NCBI GenBank assembly: GCA_002007465.1
Contig: LNAC01000164.1
Coordinates: 382,666 to 446,665, forward strand
Direction: 5' to 3'
Source: Ailurus styani
Taxonomy: Eukaryota > Chordata > Mammalia > Carnivora > Ailuridae
Length of the DNA: 64,000 bases
The translations under genes were made by a program, and so were the position numbers. Shown piece by piece: positions 9,501 to 20,380 of this stretch. A model generated the notes under the pieces. The model was not told the DNA's origin. It was given only the letters and a program-made list of their open reading frames with translations, and made no database searches. Numbering within the stretch: the first letter of the stretch is position 1; each line of letters begins with the position of its first letter.

Positions 9501-10179
9501 CCAGAGAAGTGGATCTGGGGGAGGAATTTGTGTCATTAGTCTCAGGATTTGCAAGTAGCTCAGGGCCACATCTTCTCTCTCCTGCGTGGTTTCATAGAAT
9601 TTGACCCCCTACCCCTCATCCCACACTGCTTCCTTCTCAGGTTTCCCCCTCTCTGTGCTAGGAGTCCCCCTGTGTCTGTTAATGGGTCCCAGGCCTGAGA
9701 AGTGGTGGAGGGAGCAGAGGGGCTGGGAGCTGGTGCCTCCTCCTCCTTCCCTCACTCCCACGCTGTCCCTCCCCTGCTTCTCTCCCCTTGCTGCCTGCCC
9801 AGGGTGATGGATGCCTCCTTCCCAGGGCTGAGTCATGTGCTGCCTCTTACAAGCTCTGGGCCAAGTCTCCGCCACCGCTCTCCTCCAGGCCCCTGTGGGG
9901 AGGCAGATTTATAGGGGGTTTCCCTAGGGACCAGCACACATTCTACTACATTCTGGCTCCGAGGCTGCAGGAGAGGCCACCATTCAGGCTCAGAACCCTT
10001 TCTCGGGTGCACTCAAGCAGACTGAGGGCCAGAAGGGATAAGGTTCTCCTAGGTTGTGCCAGCCCGGGGACGCGCTGAGCAGGGACTTGAGGCCAGAGCT
10101 GCAGACTCCATGTCCAGTGCTCTTTTTCCTGGCCCACCAGGCTGCTGGCTTCTATTTCAGGCTTTGTCAGGGTCTCTCT
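9501..10179. other. Unique sequence, nothing recognised
   Basis: An AP-1/MARE-like CTGAGTCATG lies at about 9830 and a TATA-like TTTATAG at about 9908. Neither is tied to a visible exon. Confidence 0.45.
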
Positions 10180-10480
10180 TTCTACAAATACTTACTGAGC
10201 CCCTTCTATGTCATAGGCATGGCGTGGGGCCCTAGGGATCAATAATAAGTAGAAAGAATACAGAGTCCCCGTTCTTCCTGGAGCTCATGGGCTGGTGGGC
10301 TAGACAGGAGCTCATCAACCAACCACTCACGTGTAACTGAAGAGGAGCGTTTCTCACACAACAGCTTTCAGGGGGAAGGGAATAGCAGCTGCAAAGGTCC
10401 TGAGGTAGGAATGAGCTGGGCATGTTTGGGGAAGAGAAAGTCTGATGGCTGAAGTGAGGTGGGGCAATGGAGTGATGGGG
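10180..10480 (-). mobile_element. L2 LINE, antisense fragment
   Basis: 'tacaaatacttactgagccc', 'cttcctggagctcatgggct' and 'gcaaaggtcctgaggtagga' match the complement of the L2 3' region in order. Confidence 0.8.
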
Positions 10481-10959
10481 GAGACGGCTGCAGGGTCAGA
10501 TCATCAAGGTCTGTGTGCAGAGTATAGACAGGTGTAGGTTGAAGTGAGGAGGTGAGCTGATGAGCAAGGGGGTCAACACTGACTGCTCTGGGGGGCAGGG
10601 TCCCAGTGGATGGGACCAGTGCATCCCCACCTCCCTTAAGGGAGGGCCCGAATGAAAATCTGCCTGCTGCATCCTTGCAGCCGAGATACAGGCCCAGACA
10701 GAGCCTGTCCCCTGACCATGCACAATCCCTTAAGAGATTTCCCGGACCCCGCCCCCCAAGGAAAAAAAGTGGGCTGTACCTCTTAGGCATAGTGATGAAC
10801 AGGTGGTGTTTGGCAGGCGTTTCCGTGACTAGAGGGTGTTTCTGAGTTGGGGGGGCTGAGCCCCTCTGTCTTGGCCTCATTTCTGGGGCTCACGCAGCCC
10901 CTCCCTAGGGCAGCCAGACTTGGGGGGGGGTGGGGCTACCGCAAGTGAGATACAGCGAG
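10481..10959. other. Unique sequence, nothing recognised
   Basis: The minus-strand 170-codon frame covering this stretch continues into the L2 copy and shows no domain. A run of nine to ten G's sits at about 10922-10930. Confidence 0.5.
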
Positions 10960-11180
10960 GAGCTATTTAAAGCTGCCGGCAGCTCGCCCCTTCTGTTCAC
11001 GGCTCTGCCGCTCTGCCGGGTGGGAGCTGCCAACGTCACGCACCCACCGGCGCCACAGGAACACAGCAGCCCAGTGCACCCACACAGAGACGGTGGGGGG
11101 GGTGTCTTTGTGCACCTCCACGGCCTGCCGGGGGGTCCTGCTGCTTGGAGGACAGGGCTGACGAGACAGAAGTGGACCCT
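10960..11180 (+). promoter_or_regulatory. Candidate TATA-type promoter with local CpG enrichment
   Basis: TATTTAAA (10964-10971) sits about 30 bp upstream of an initiator-like pyrimidine-rich TTCTGTTCAC (10991-11000). The next 200 bp hold roughly fifteen CpG dinucleotides, against few in flanking DNA, and include ACGTCA (11033-11038). A donor-like GAAG|GTAGCC lies at 11229-11238. No open reading frame of recognisable content follows. It could be an orphan or non-coding RNA promoter, or chance. Confidence 0.25.
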
Positions 11181-11237
11181 GGCCAGCCCCTCCCTGCCCA
11201 GCCCACCCTGTTCCCATTCACAGCCCAGGAAGGTAGC

Positions 11238-11282
11238 CTAAATTTAGGTCACCCCCCCCCATTGGCTGCAAGGGTAACCAAT
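11238..11282. promoter_or_regulatory. MEF2 site plus inverted CCAAT pair
   Basis: CTAAATTTAG (11238-11247) fits the MEF2 consensus CTA(A/T)4TAG exactly. It is followed by ATTGG (11261-11265) and CCAAT (11278-11282), a divergent pair of NF-Y-type boxes. It lies 240-290 bp downstream of the TATA-like site. Confidence 0.3.
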
Positions 11283-11449
11283 TAACGGCTTTCCAAAGGT
11301 GTCGGTGGAGGCAGGGGCATCCTGTGGTCCATGTGGGACTGGAAGTGCTTCTTGCTCTCTGGAAATCTGTCCCAGGCCTTGGGGGGAGGAGCCATGAATA
11401 CCCAGCTCCATCACTCGCACCTCCCAGGGTCTCTGGGGGGGCTCTGTGG

Positions 11450-11690
11450 GGTCTGCAAGGGTTCAAAGCACGAGCTGTGGAAGCACGTGGCCCCGGTGTG
11501 AATACAGGCAGGTGACTTAACATAGCTGAGCCTCAGTTTCTTTCTTGGGGAAGTGGGGATAAAAATAATGTTCGCCTCATAGATATTTGTGAAGTTTTTC
11601 TTTGAATTAAAAATGTACAGAGCTTCCCCATAGGCTAGCACAGAGTGAGCTCCCAGTAAGAGATGGCTTTTGCCAATATTACTATCATGC
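11450..11690 (+). mobile_element. MIR SINE, nearly full length
   Basis: 'caggtgacttaacatagctg', 'agcctcagtttctttcttgg', 'aagtggggataaaaataatg' and 'gctagcacagagtgagctcc' are in MIR order. Confidence 0.82.
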
Positions 11691-13524
11691 TGTATTTTGA
11701 AATTGGCTGCCTGTCTCCAAATCCCACAGTGGCCCCCTCCAGGTCCCTGTGGATACAGACATGGGACGAAAGTCCTGGGGAAGAGGAGTGGCTGGCAAAT
11801 TCGGCCCCTCGTAGACTGCATGTGCTCTCTGTGGCCTGAACACGCAGGGATGCTGGGCGCCTCCTAAGGTTCCAGCAGCATGGACTACGATGTGATCTAG
11901 ACGCCGTCCCTGCTCCGATCCTCCCCAGCAGGGCACCGGGCCCGCAGACCCCAGGCTCAGGAACTGCGGCAGGCTCCTTAGGGCGTCTGCTGATTCCACC
12001 AGACCTGGGCAAGGGGGGGACTGGGGCTCTTCTTTCTGGACCAGACAGACAGGCAGACGGACTGGTCTCTGCAGGGTCAACCCTGAAATTCGGTCCTTCC
12101 GCCCTCAGGAACAGACCAAAGTGATGAGAGGATCTATAGGGGAATGTCCTAAATGGAAAGGGCCATTAGCAACTCAAACCTGCTTGGGGGAGAGGAGAGA
12201 TGGGCAAGCCTAGAGACTGAGAGCAGAGGGCTAGAAGCAAAAAAGGAGCAAAAGGGCCAGAGAGGCCTGGCAGGGGTGCCAGTGGGGAGACAGGGGAGGG
12301 GGAGGCAAGGGGAGGCCCCAGGGAGCCCCATCCCATGGCCTCTCACAGCATCCAGTTCCTGATCCATCCTAAAGCCCCTTTACCCACATTTGCCATCCCC
12401 GAGTCCTTACCCAATGTCCTCTAACTCTACTCCAGGTCCCCTCCTCGCCACCCAGAGTTCCCTTCACCCCCTACCAATACCCTCTTCTCCTATCCCTGCC
12501 CTTCACTGGAACTTCTTCCCTTCCCCATCCAGTCCACATGGTTGCATCCGGTGACCCCCACCCCTCTCCATTGTCCCACCCAGGTCATCTGTGAAAGTCC
12601 TGACTCCATCTCCAGCTCAGCTCCCTTTTTCGGGTCCCCATCACCCCCTTCCATCATCATGTTCTGCAGCCAGCCGCCCGGGAGCTGAATCAGAGCCATA
12701 GAGCTAACATTTGCACACCCGTCTCTCCAGATGACAGGCAAGATGGGCCTTCTGCCCTCGGCCCACACACACCCGTGCTCAGGAAGCAGAGAGAGCCAGG
12801 GCTGCACTCCACATGGGCTGGGGAAGAGGGCTTGGGCGGGGGGGTGGGGACTTCCCTTCTGGATAACTGGCCTGACCTGGTCCTTTGGGCCTTTGCTCGA
12901 GGCTGGGACTCACCCATTAGGGAGCAGAAAAAGGATGAGATGGAGAAAGACGTTGCGATTGGCAGAGAGAGGCAGCAAGACAGTTCATGTCAGAGACAGG
13001 GACAGAGGAGGAAAACAGGGAAGAGGCAGGCCCAGAGACTGAATAGAGACAGACATCCAAGAGATCAGAACAAGAAGAGAAATAGAGAAGGACTGAGGAG
13101 GGAATGCAGAGAGAAGGGAGCAGATGTGTAAAAGGACAGAAGACCCTGCAAGTGGGGGTGGGAAGGAAAAGGGACCTCAAGAGGGAACAGGAGCTGTCAC
13201 CCAGGAGCGAGAGCTCAGACGCTGCCAGGAGCCCATGAAAACCCAGAGGGGAGACCTCAGAGGTGTTGGGGGAAAGCAGAACCCAGGTCTTCCTCAGAAG
13301 GATCTGGGGCTATACCTGGAGAGGGGGGGCAGAAGTGGTTCCCAGGCCCCCTGGGACTGGAGGGGAGCTGCTGGCAGGTGAGTCTGAAGATAAAGTGAGG
13401 ACCACAAAGCCCTTAGCCTGGCAGAGCCCAGACCCAGGAGCTCTGCTGGGAAGAGATGGGCTGATCCCAAGGCAAACCTCCTAATGCCAGCCTAGCAGTC
13501 ATTTGCTGACAGCTTTGCTTCTTC
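11691..13524. other. Unique sequence with purine-rich segment
   Basis: No coding exon is supported. From about 12927 to 13200 the plus strand is strongly A/G-rich (AGAGAG, GGAAAA, GACAGAG words). A donor-like GCAG|GTGAGT at about 13375-13384 follows an open segment on the plus strand, but I recognise no protein in it. Confidence 0.5.
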
Positions 13525-13700
13525 CCGATTATAGTCACGATAGCCACCGTTTATTTGAGCACTACTATGCGCCAGATGTTTATACCCATTATCCCTTCAA
13601 ATCCTTTCATGCAAAATGCTTGCAAGGCCAACCCCAGGGGTACTCCCATTTTACGGATGAGAACACTGAGACCCGGAAACTTCAAGGGCCGTGTCTAGAT
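13525..13700 (-). mobile_element. MIR SINE
   Basis: 'ttatttgagcactactatgc', 'gccagatgtttatacccatt' and 'cccattttacggatgagaac' followed by 'actgagacccgg' match the MIR complement. Confidence 0.82.
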
Positions 13701-13828
13701 CTGTCTGGCTCCACCACAGAATCTATGAGCCTCTGCTTTTCTAGCAGTACCATGCGGTTTCATCTCTACTCCAGCATTTTGTGACTCGGCAGTTTTGCCA
13801 ACACATACATGTGGGTGGACCCCAGGAG

Positions 13829-13851
13829 ACACACACACACACACACACACA
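13829..13851. repeat. (CA)n microsatellite
   Basis: About eleven uninterrupted CA units. Confidence 0.95.
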
Positions 13852-14224
13852 GGTGCTCCCGGGGGTCCTTGGTATCTGTCCTTCATCTGCCCCTTGGTTC
13901 CCCCCCACCCAGCCTCAGCCCTCCCCAGTATCTCAGATCACCTCCTTCTAGCTCAGCAGCTAAGAACAAGGATGACGTCATTGCTTTTATTTAAAGAAAA
14001 GGGCTGAGCTGGAGCTTTAGGATGGGGGTCCACGTGGGAGCAAGAGCTGAGTGACTGGCCATCCCAGCTCCTGGCCCAGCCTCTTCAGTCCCCCCAGCTG
14101 CCATCTGCGGAGCTGCTTCATGACCCGGCCCCATCCATTGAGAAGCACCCCTGTGAGGGCTCTGCTCAGCATGGGAGCAGTATGGGAGAAACCAATGGGT
14201 GGAGGAAAGAAGGTGCCAGAATTC
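13852..14224. other. Unique sequence, nothing recognised
   Basis: Short open frames only, and no repeat family is visible. Confidence 0.5.
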
Positions 14225-14345
14225 TGTGAGGATAGTGCATTTGTTATAGGATGCTAGGATCAAGGAACATGCTGCTGTTAAAGCCTTATTGCTGGGGAAA
14301 CTGAGGCTCCAGGACATTAAGGGAGTCATCCAAGGTGGTTTTCTA
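14225..14345 (-). mobile_element. MIR-like SINE fragment
   Basis: 'gctggggaaactgaggctcc' followed by 'aggacattaagggagtcatc' matches the MIR complement core. Confidence 0.55.
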
Positions 14346-14675
14346 TTCATGGCATCCCAGTAGGACAGTAGCGGGGTGGAGGACTATTGGGGGGCACATA
14401 CACAGTGGCTAGGTCTGAGTTCTTCCTCTTTCATCTCCAGTGGTCTGAATCTAATCACCTGCTTCTCTCTAGAAGACCTGAGGGGGGCACCAGTGAGGAA
14501 AGAGCCCAGGAGTGGGATCTGCTCAGCTTTCCCTGGGCTCCCAGTTCCCTTCCAGGGCCTGTGCTCCTACCCATGCAGGACCTCTCAGCAGTATCTCTAA
14601 CCCTTTCTGGCCGCAGCCTTACTCCCTTCTGGGAGGCCTCTTTCTGGGGTGTGTGGAACATTTATGACCTCATTC
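14346..14675. other. Unique sequence, nothing recognised
   Basis: Open frames of fewer than 100 codons lie on both strands, with no recognisable protein. Confidence 0.5.
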
Positions 14676-14830
14676 AAATCTAGCAACATTGCCGAGAGGT
14701 TGGTATGACTATTCTCATCCCCATTTAACAGCCAAGGCCACTGGGGGGTGGAAAGAGTGAGCAACCTGCCCTCGTCACCCAGCTGGGAAGGGGCAGGGCC
14801 AGGGTGCAAATCCAGGTTTGTCAGGATCCA
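14676..14830 (-). mobile_element. MIR SINE fragment
   Basis: 'ctattctcatccccatttaa' and 'gggtgcaaatccaggtttgt' are in MIR complement order. Confidence 0.7.
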
Positions 14831-15779
14831 AAGCTACAGTCCTCTCCTTCTCGCTATTCTGTTGGCCTCTCCCTCGGCTCCCTCGAGAACCCCACAGCTT
14901 CCCTGCACTTCCCAATCCTCTAAGGAGGTTCAGGAGGGCATCTTCAAGCCCCTCTTCTCTGCAACCCTGTCCCAGCAAAAAGCTCCAGAGCAGAAGACCA
15001 AGACTACCATCTTCTGTTCCCCAGTCCAGGCCTGGGGTCCCTAAACCAGGCAGCTTTCAGTGAGCTCCTGCCAGAAGCAGGAGATGCTTATTCTATATTT
15101 TATTTAGCCACTAATTGCCTGCATTTAAAAGGCATCACAGTGCCACATCGTCCTCTGTTTCATGCCCTGATGCCTGTTTCTGCATGAAGGGACACTAGGG
15201 CAGGGGAACGAGTAGGAGAGGGGCCATGGTCTCCCCAATGACAGCTTTAAAAGCCTGACCCCAGCACTCAGAGCCCAAGGATGTCAGGTTGTCGCCCTGA
15301 GAAGCGAGAGGGGGCACTCAGGGGCTGGGGCCTCTGCAGAAAGGGAGAGAGAGGTCGGGGCCCTGGCCAGGGCCAGGAAGGAGTGGGAGGGAGCGCTCCA
15401 TGTCCCCACTCACCCCTAGGATGTGGGCCCAGCTGATGGAGCCCTACCCAGAATGCCTTGGGTCTAGCTCTGTTCTCGAAGCCTGAGGACTCTGCAATAA
15501 AGCAGCTGCTTAAAAAAGGACACGGCACAGTCCTCAGTCCCATCTGCTGTGATCAGGAAGGAGACAGTGCGTCAGCCTTGCCTTTGCCCAAGAGCAAGAG
15601 ATGGGAATTTAAGGAGGTGAGGGTAAGGGTGAAGGTGGAAGTAAGTGGATGAGGCGGGTAGTTGATGGCAGGTGAGTTCTAAGACAGCCCCAGTCTTCCC
15701 ACTTTGGGTTTTCCGCCTACTCAGGAAGGGTACACATTGGTCAGTGAACAGAAAACTTGGTTCCCACTCTAATCCTGAG
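14831..15779. other. Unique sequence, nothing recognised
   Basis: A short AT-rich patch (about 15085-15130) includes a TATTTTATTTAG stretch, but no functional context is visible. There is no coding support. Confidence 0.5.
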
Positions 15780-16030
15780 CCAAAGGTCAGCTCTTACACT
15801 AACAGCAGACCTACTGACCGTCACCTCATCTCCAGCCCTAACTCCAACCCTCATCCCGACTACAACTTGGCCCCCAACCCTGGTCCCTGGCATCAACATC
15901 AAACCAGGGTCCACCCCGAATTCTTCCCCTACCTATGATAACAATCCCAATTCCATCTCCAACTCCACCCCCCACCTACCTCCACTACCAACCCCCCGAC
16001 CCCGCCCCTGCCCCATGCTTCCTTATTCTA
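15780..16030 (+). repeat. Degenerate C/A-rich (CCAAC/CCTAAC-like) tract
   Basis: The plus strand is built from short words such as CCAACTCC, CCTAACTCC, CCAACCC and CAACCCC with almost no G. The spacing is irregular and about 6-12 bp. It resembles an eroded short-unit tandem array. The open frames across it are low-complexity Pro/Thr/Asn/Ser and not credible proteins. Confidence 0.6.
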
Positions 16031-17207
16031 CTTTCCATCTTCGGGGACTGGGTCCCTGCCCTGCCCTGCTTCTTTCCCAGTCCTTTCCTCTCATCTGACC
16101 CAGCCCTTTCTCCAACCCAAGTTGACCTCCTAGCTGCACCTGCTGCCAGACCCTTACCCTGGCACTCCACCTGGCCCCTGGCTTGGTCGTGTGGCACCCG
16201 ATAAAGTTGTTTGTGGGTTACAGGACTGCCACCTTGAGCCAAGCCACCAAGCCAGAGGAGCTGTGGGGTGGTGCCTCCCATTTCTTAGAGTGCTCTGGGT
16301 CCCAGCTTTGAGTGCCAGAGTCTGTCCTCTCCACCCCCGCCCCCCCCTCCCGTGTTCAGCTCTCAGCACCAGGCCTGCTGACACCAGGACATGTGCAGGG
16401 ATGTGGCGGTGCCCTGCTTCTCCTGAGGAATGGTGAGAAGTTAGCACTCCGCAGAGCAGCCCCACCACCGCCACTCCTCACACCTCAGTGGGTAATTTCT
16501 ACACAGCCGAAGGCTGAGCCTAATGGGCCGCCTGCTTCCAGCCCGCTGGACAATCAGGGAGAGCAGCCCCCAGGGTCTCCCACTGAATGAGGGGCTCTGC
16601 GCTCTGCTAAAAGGATGACATTTCCATCTGGCAGGAGAGAAGGGCGCTGTGAAAGCTTGGAATCCAGTAGCCGCTGGGAGACGACGATCAAGTTAGAGTG
16701 CTCTGCTGAGCTCTCAGAAGCAGAAGAAAATGTCCTCTCTGGGGATGGGCATAGAAGTCACCCCTGTCAGTGGCTGGAATGCCAAGAAGCCACCATCCCC
16801 ATCCAAGCTCAGCAAATGCCAAAGGATTAAGCCTCTGATGGGCAAAGCCTTCTGAAAAGCCCCTCGGGGCACAGCTCCTCGTACCTATGCCTGGTTCCCA
16901 GGGCCCACCCTCGAGCCACCAGTGACGAATGCCAGCTGTTGGCACCGCATGGGCTGGCACCCCACCCCCCAAACTGGCTATCATCTTCCCAGGGTCTGTC
17001 TGTCTGTCTGATCAGATGGGGAGCTGGCTGGCTGGGCTGGCCGCCAACTCTGCATTTCCTGCCGGGCCCCGTGCACGGTGGGTGCTCACCAAACACGAAC
17101 TGAACGTTTGGTCTGAACTTTCTCCAGCTTCGTTTCCCAGCAACTTCCACTTCCTGGAAAGTGGGATGGTGACTTCCGCTTCGTCTTGCAGGGGCGGCAA
17201 GACGGCC
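16031..17207. other. Unique sequence, including a possible conserved block
   Basis: The segment 16600-16830 is less GC-rich and contains 'ggatgacatttccatctggc' and 'gacgatcaagttagagtgct', with no repeat resemblance. It may be constrained non-coding DNA. No gene is recognised. Confidence 0.4.
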
Positions 17208-17465
17208 TAGCAGTTAAGAGTTCCAGCTCTTGAATCAAATGGACGTGCCTGGGCGCTCAGTGCACTTCCAGTCCCACCATTTGCTAGCTGTGTGACCCTG
17301 GGCAAGCTGTCTTCACGTGTCTGGGCCTCAGCTTTCTGTTTTGTAAAATGAAGGTCATCATGGTGCTTATCTCACAGAGCTGCTTGAAAATGAGGAAGCA
17401 CATAATAAATGTGTGTATAAAATGTTGCACGTAGTAGCTGACGGTGGGTCCTTAGTAAACACTGC
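17208..17465 (+). mobile_element. MIR SINE, full length
   Basis: 'gcagttaagagttccagctc', 'ttgctagctgtgtgaccctg', 'ggcaagctgtcttcacgtgt' and 'ttgtaaaatgaaggtcatca' run in order to a 'agtaaacactgcc' end. Confidence 0.9.
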
Positions 17466-17654
17466 CTACAATGACAAATCTGCAGACCCTGGTGCCCTAA
17501 CCTCAAGGCTGGGTCCCAGAGAGGAGGTTGACTTGGGTCCTTCCCCTGGGGAAAGAAGGTTTGATATTGTTTACAGTCCTGTCTGAAGCCCCCCATTCCC
17601 CTTCTCTTCACCCCACCAGACATCCTGCCCCCCCGTCCCAGCCTGGGCCAATCC

Positions 17655-17960
17655 ACTTACTCATGCCTTCATTCACTCATTCACACCTTCCTCCAACAAA
17701 TATTTATAGATGGACTCTTCTGGATCAGGCCCCGTGCTATGGGCCGAAGATCAGTAAACAGGTCGAAGCCCCTACCCTCCCAGAGCTCATGGGTGAGATG
17801 ACAGGGGTTGGGGGCTAGTCAGTACCAGAGTGGGAGGCACACAGAACACCTGGGGGGAAGGGAAGGCAGGCTCCTCTAAGCTACGGCCTGGAGGACACAT
17901 AGGACTTAGTTGAGGAAAGAGCTTTCCAGGCAGAGGACACAGACCTGGTGAAGGCCTGGG
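17655..17960 (-). mobile_element. L2 LINE, antisense fragment
   Basis: 'cattcactcattcacacctt' and 'ccaacaaatatttatagatg' lead into 'ctcccagagctcatgggtga' and 'aggcagaggacacagacctg'. This is the complement of the L2 3' end. Confidence 0.78.
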
Positions 17961-18265
17961 GAGGACACAACAGGCAGATGTAGGGTTCAGGAGTATCCAG
18001 AGTGGAAGTGGGGCCGGAGGCAATTCCGTATCACAGGCTGGAGTTTGCATTCTGTCGCCAGAGCTCTTCCTTTGGAGATGGGACCTGGGCTGTCACTTCC
18101 CCCTCTCTCCACCTACGGCCTCCGTCTAGGTCAGGAGACCCATCCTGAGCCCCTGCCTGGTTGCTGAGGGTTTGGGGACGTGGAGGAGGGCCACGAGAGG
18201 AGCTCACACACTGGCTGCAGAGGGCCATAACCCTGGAGGAGGAAGAGCTCAGCTGGAGAGAATGT

Positions 18266-18400
18266 GTACCACAGCCAGCACGACTTGAGCATCCGCTCTG
18301 TGTTCTTGCTCAATTTTCCTAACAACATTATAAAGAGATGCCTTATCGGTTCCATTTCACAAATGAGGACACTAGGATTTTCAGAAACACACCCATGTTT
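18266..18400 (-). mobile_element. MIR SINE fragment
   Basis: 'cttgagcatccgctctgtgt', 'cctaacaacattataaagag' and 'tttcacaaatgaggacacta' follow the MIR complement. Confidence 0.72.
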
Positions 18401-18924
18401 CCACTGTGGGACAGCGCTGGGGCAGAGGACCTGGGACAAGACAGGGCAGGGAATGGACTCTTCTTGGGGGCGACTGCCCTTGGCCTCTAGACCAGCCAGT
18501 CTCCCAGACACAGACCCTGAGAGCAAGCGCCCGCTGGTCCCATGAGGGGACAAAGCCCCCCATTCAGGGCTCTGACGATCTCCGCTCCCAGATGCTCAGC
18601 TCCTTGCAAAGCATTTTCCCTTAATAGCCTCCCATTCAGCTGGACGACTGCAGCCCACATCTGCGGAAACCGGGGCACGGCAACTCCTCCTCCCAGACCA
18701 GCAAGGCTGCCACAGCCATGGTCACCATGTCCCAAAGTTTCTCCTTCTCCTCCGAGTCAGGAACCTTCCCATCTCTGTCCACTCTGCCTGCTCTTTCCAG
18801 AACTCCGCTCTGCCTCTGGAGGGGAACAGAGTTGAGATCCTTCCTCTCAGGCCAGCCTGTCCTTAACTTTTCTCTGCAAAATGTGTCTGAGGAGTGGGGA
18901 TGGAGAGCAGGAGGAAGAGAAGAG
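18401..18924. other. Unique sequence, nothing recognised
   Basis: Overlapping open frames of 60-140 codons occur on both strands. None shows a domain. Confidence 0.5.
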
Positions 18925-19035
18925 CTCCTGGGTTCTAATCCCTCGTTTGTCTCCAACTTGCTGTGGGGCCTTGGGAAAGTCACGTCACCTCTCTGGCACT
19001 CGGGTTTCCTCTACTGCAGAATGGGGAGGTAGCCC
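18925..19035 (+). mobile_element. MIR SINE fragment
   Basis: 'gggttctaatccctcgtttg', 'ggccttgggaaagtcacgtc' and 'acctctctggcactcgggtt' match the MIR core. Confidence 0.78.
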
Positions 19036-19037
19036 AG

Positions 19038-19262
19038 GCGTGGATTCAGACCGCCCAGGTTGAAATGCTGGATCCACAGCTAACGAACTGTGTGACCTTT
19101 GACACAGCTCTCTGAACCTCAGTTTCCTGATCTGTATAAATGGGAAGATGTACCTCAACAACAGTTGATAAGATTAAAGGAGTTAAGCCACATGAAGCAC
19201 TTAGCACAGTGCCTGGCTCCCAGTCAACAATCAATAAGTTGACTATAATTATTATTATTACC
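19038..19262 (+). mobile_element. MIR SINE, full length, tandem to the preceding copy
   Basis: 'taacgaactgtgtgaccttt', 'gaacctcagtttcctgatct', 'taaaggagttaagccacatg' and 'agcacttagcacagtgcctg' run to a terminal (ATT)n. Two MIRs lie head-to-tail here. Confidence 0.9.
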
Positions 19263-19438
19263 ATAATACATGTTTTCTAAACTTTTTAGCTGCAGAATTC
19301 TTTCTTTTCAAGTACAATTTTTAGCAGAATGCTGATACTGCTAAAAGGTGAGGAGGGCTTGTCCACCCTGTCTTCCAGCTCTTGCCAGCTCTGACCCACA
19401 GTGGCTTCTGGTTTATCAGGTCTTCCTGGAAGTTTTTT

Positions 19439-19884
19439 GTTTTTGTTTTTTGTTTCTTTTTTTTAGATTTCATGTATTTATTTTATTTTATTTTATTTTA
19501 TTTTATTTTTTTTAAGATTTTATTTATTTATTTGACAGAGAGAGAGAGAGATCAGATCACAAGTAGGCAGAGAGGCAGGCAGAGAGAGGGAGAAGCAGGC
19601 TCCCCGCTGAGCAGGGAGCCCGATGCGGGCCTCGATCCCAGGACCCTGAGATCATGACCCGAGCCAAAGGCAGAGGCTTTAACCCACTGAGCCACCCAGG
19701 CGCCCTCATGTATTTATTTTAGAGAGAGAGTGAGCGGTGGGGGTGGAGCATAGGAAGAGAGACAAGCAGACTCCAGACTGAGCACAGAGCCCAGTTCAGG
19801 GCTCAGTCTCACAACCCTGAGATCATGACCTGAGCTGAAATCAAGAGTTGGATGCTCAAGTGGCTAAGCCACCCAGGTGCCCAG
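19439..19884 (-). mobile_element. CAN-SINE (outer, older), split by a second SINE
   Basis: Minus-strand SINE body at 19706-19884 with its tail side at 19439-19485. The TSD TTCCTGGAAGTTTTTT (19423-19438) / TTCCTGGGAGTTTTTT (19885-19900) matches at 15 of 16 positions. The younger element 19486-19705 is inserted in its tail region. The outer body is more diverged than the inner one. Confidence 0.9.
19486..19705 (-). mobile_element. CAN-SINE (inner, younger), nested
   Basis: A perfect 16-bp TSD, TCATGTATTTATTTTA, at 19470-19485 and 19706-19721 lies inside the outer SINE. The tail on the plus strand is a (TTTTA)n expansion. The body carries the mustelid-type 'aggctttaacccactgagcc' head complement. 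Confidence 0.96.
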
Positions 19885-19913
19885 TTCCTGGGAGTTTTTT
19901 AAAACCAGTTTCC

Positions 19914-20146
19914 AAGGGCACCTAGGTGGCTCTGTCAGTTGGGCATCTGTCTTTGGCTTCAGTCATGATCCCAGAGTCCCCGGTTGAGCACCGAGTCAGA
20001 CTCTGCTCAGCAGGTGGGGTGCCCCCCCATCTCCCACCAGGGCTGCTTCTTCCTCTCCCTCTGCCCCTTCCCCCATTCATGCACAAGCAGGTGCTCTCTC
20101 TCTGTCTCCCTCTCACTCACTCTCTCAAATAAATAAATAAAATGTT
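19914..20146 (+). mobile_element. CAN-SINE, older caniform-type copy
   Basis: 'gggcacctaggtggctctgt' head with 'gttgggcatctgtctttggc' body, ending in (AAATA)n. A short AGTTTCC match at 19907-19913 and GTTTCCC at 20381-20387 may be its TSD, which would put the next SINE inside its tail. Confidence 0.88.
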
Positions 20147-20380
20147 GGGTGCCTGGCTGGCTCAGTGGGTTAAAGCCTCTGCCTTCAGCTCAGGTCATGA
20201 TCTCAGGGTCCTGGGATCGAGCCCCACATTGGGCTCCCTGCTTGGCAGGGAGCCTGCTTCCTCCTCTCTCTCTCTCTGCCTGCCTCTCAGCCTACTTGTG
20301 ATCTCTCTCTCTCTCTCTGTCAAATAAATAAATAAATAAAATCTTTAAAAATAAATACATAAATTTTTTTTTTAAAAAAA
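20147..20380 (+). mobile_element. CAN-SINE, mustelid-type, in tandem
   Basis: 'gggtgcctggctggctcagt' head, 'gggttaaagcctctgccttc' and a long A/T-rich tail. It sits directly on the tail of the preceding copy in the same orientation. Confidence 0.93.

Noticed and set aside
11238..11247. CArG (SRF) box
   Set aside because: The A/T core between CC and GG is eight bases, not six. The site fits MEF2 instead.
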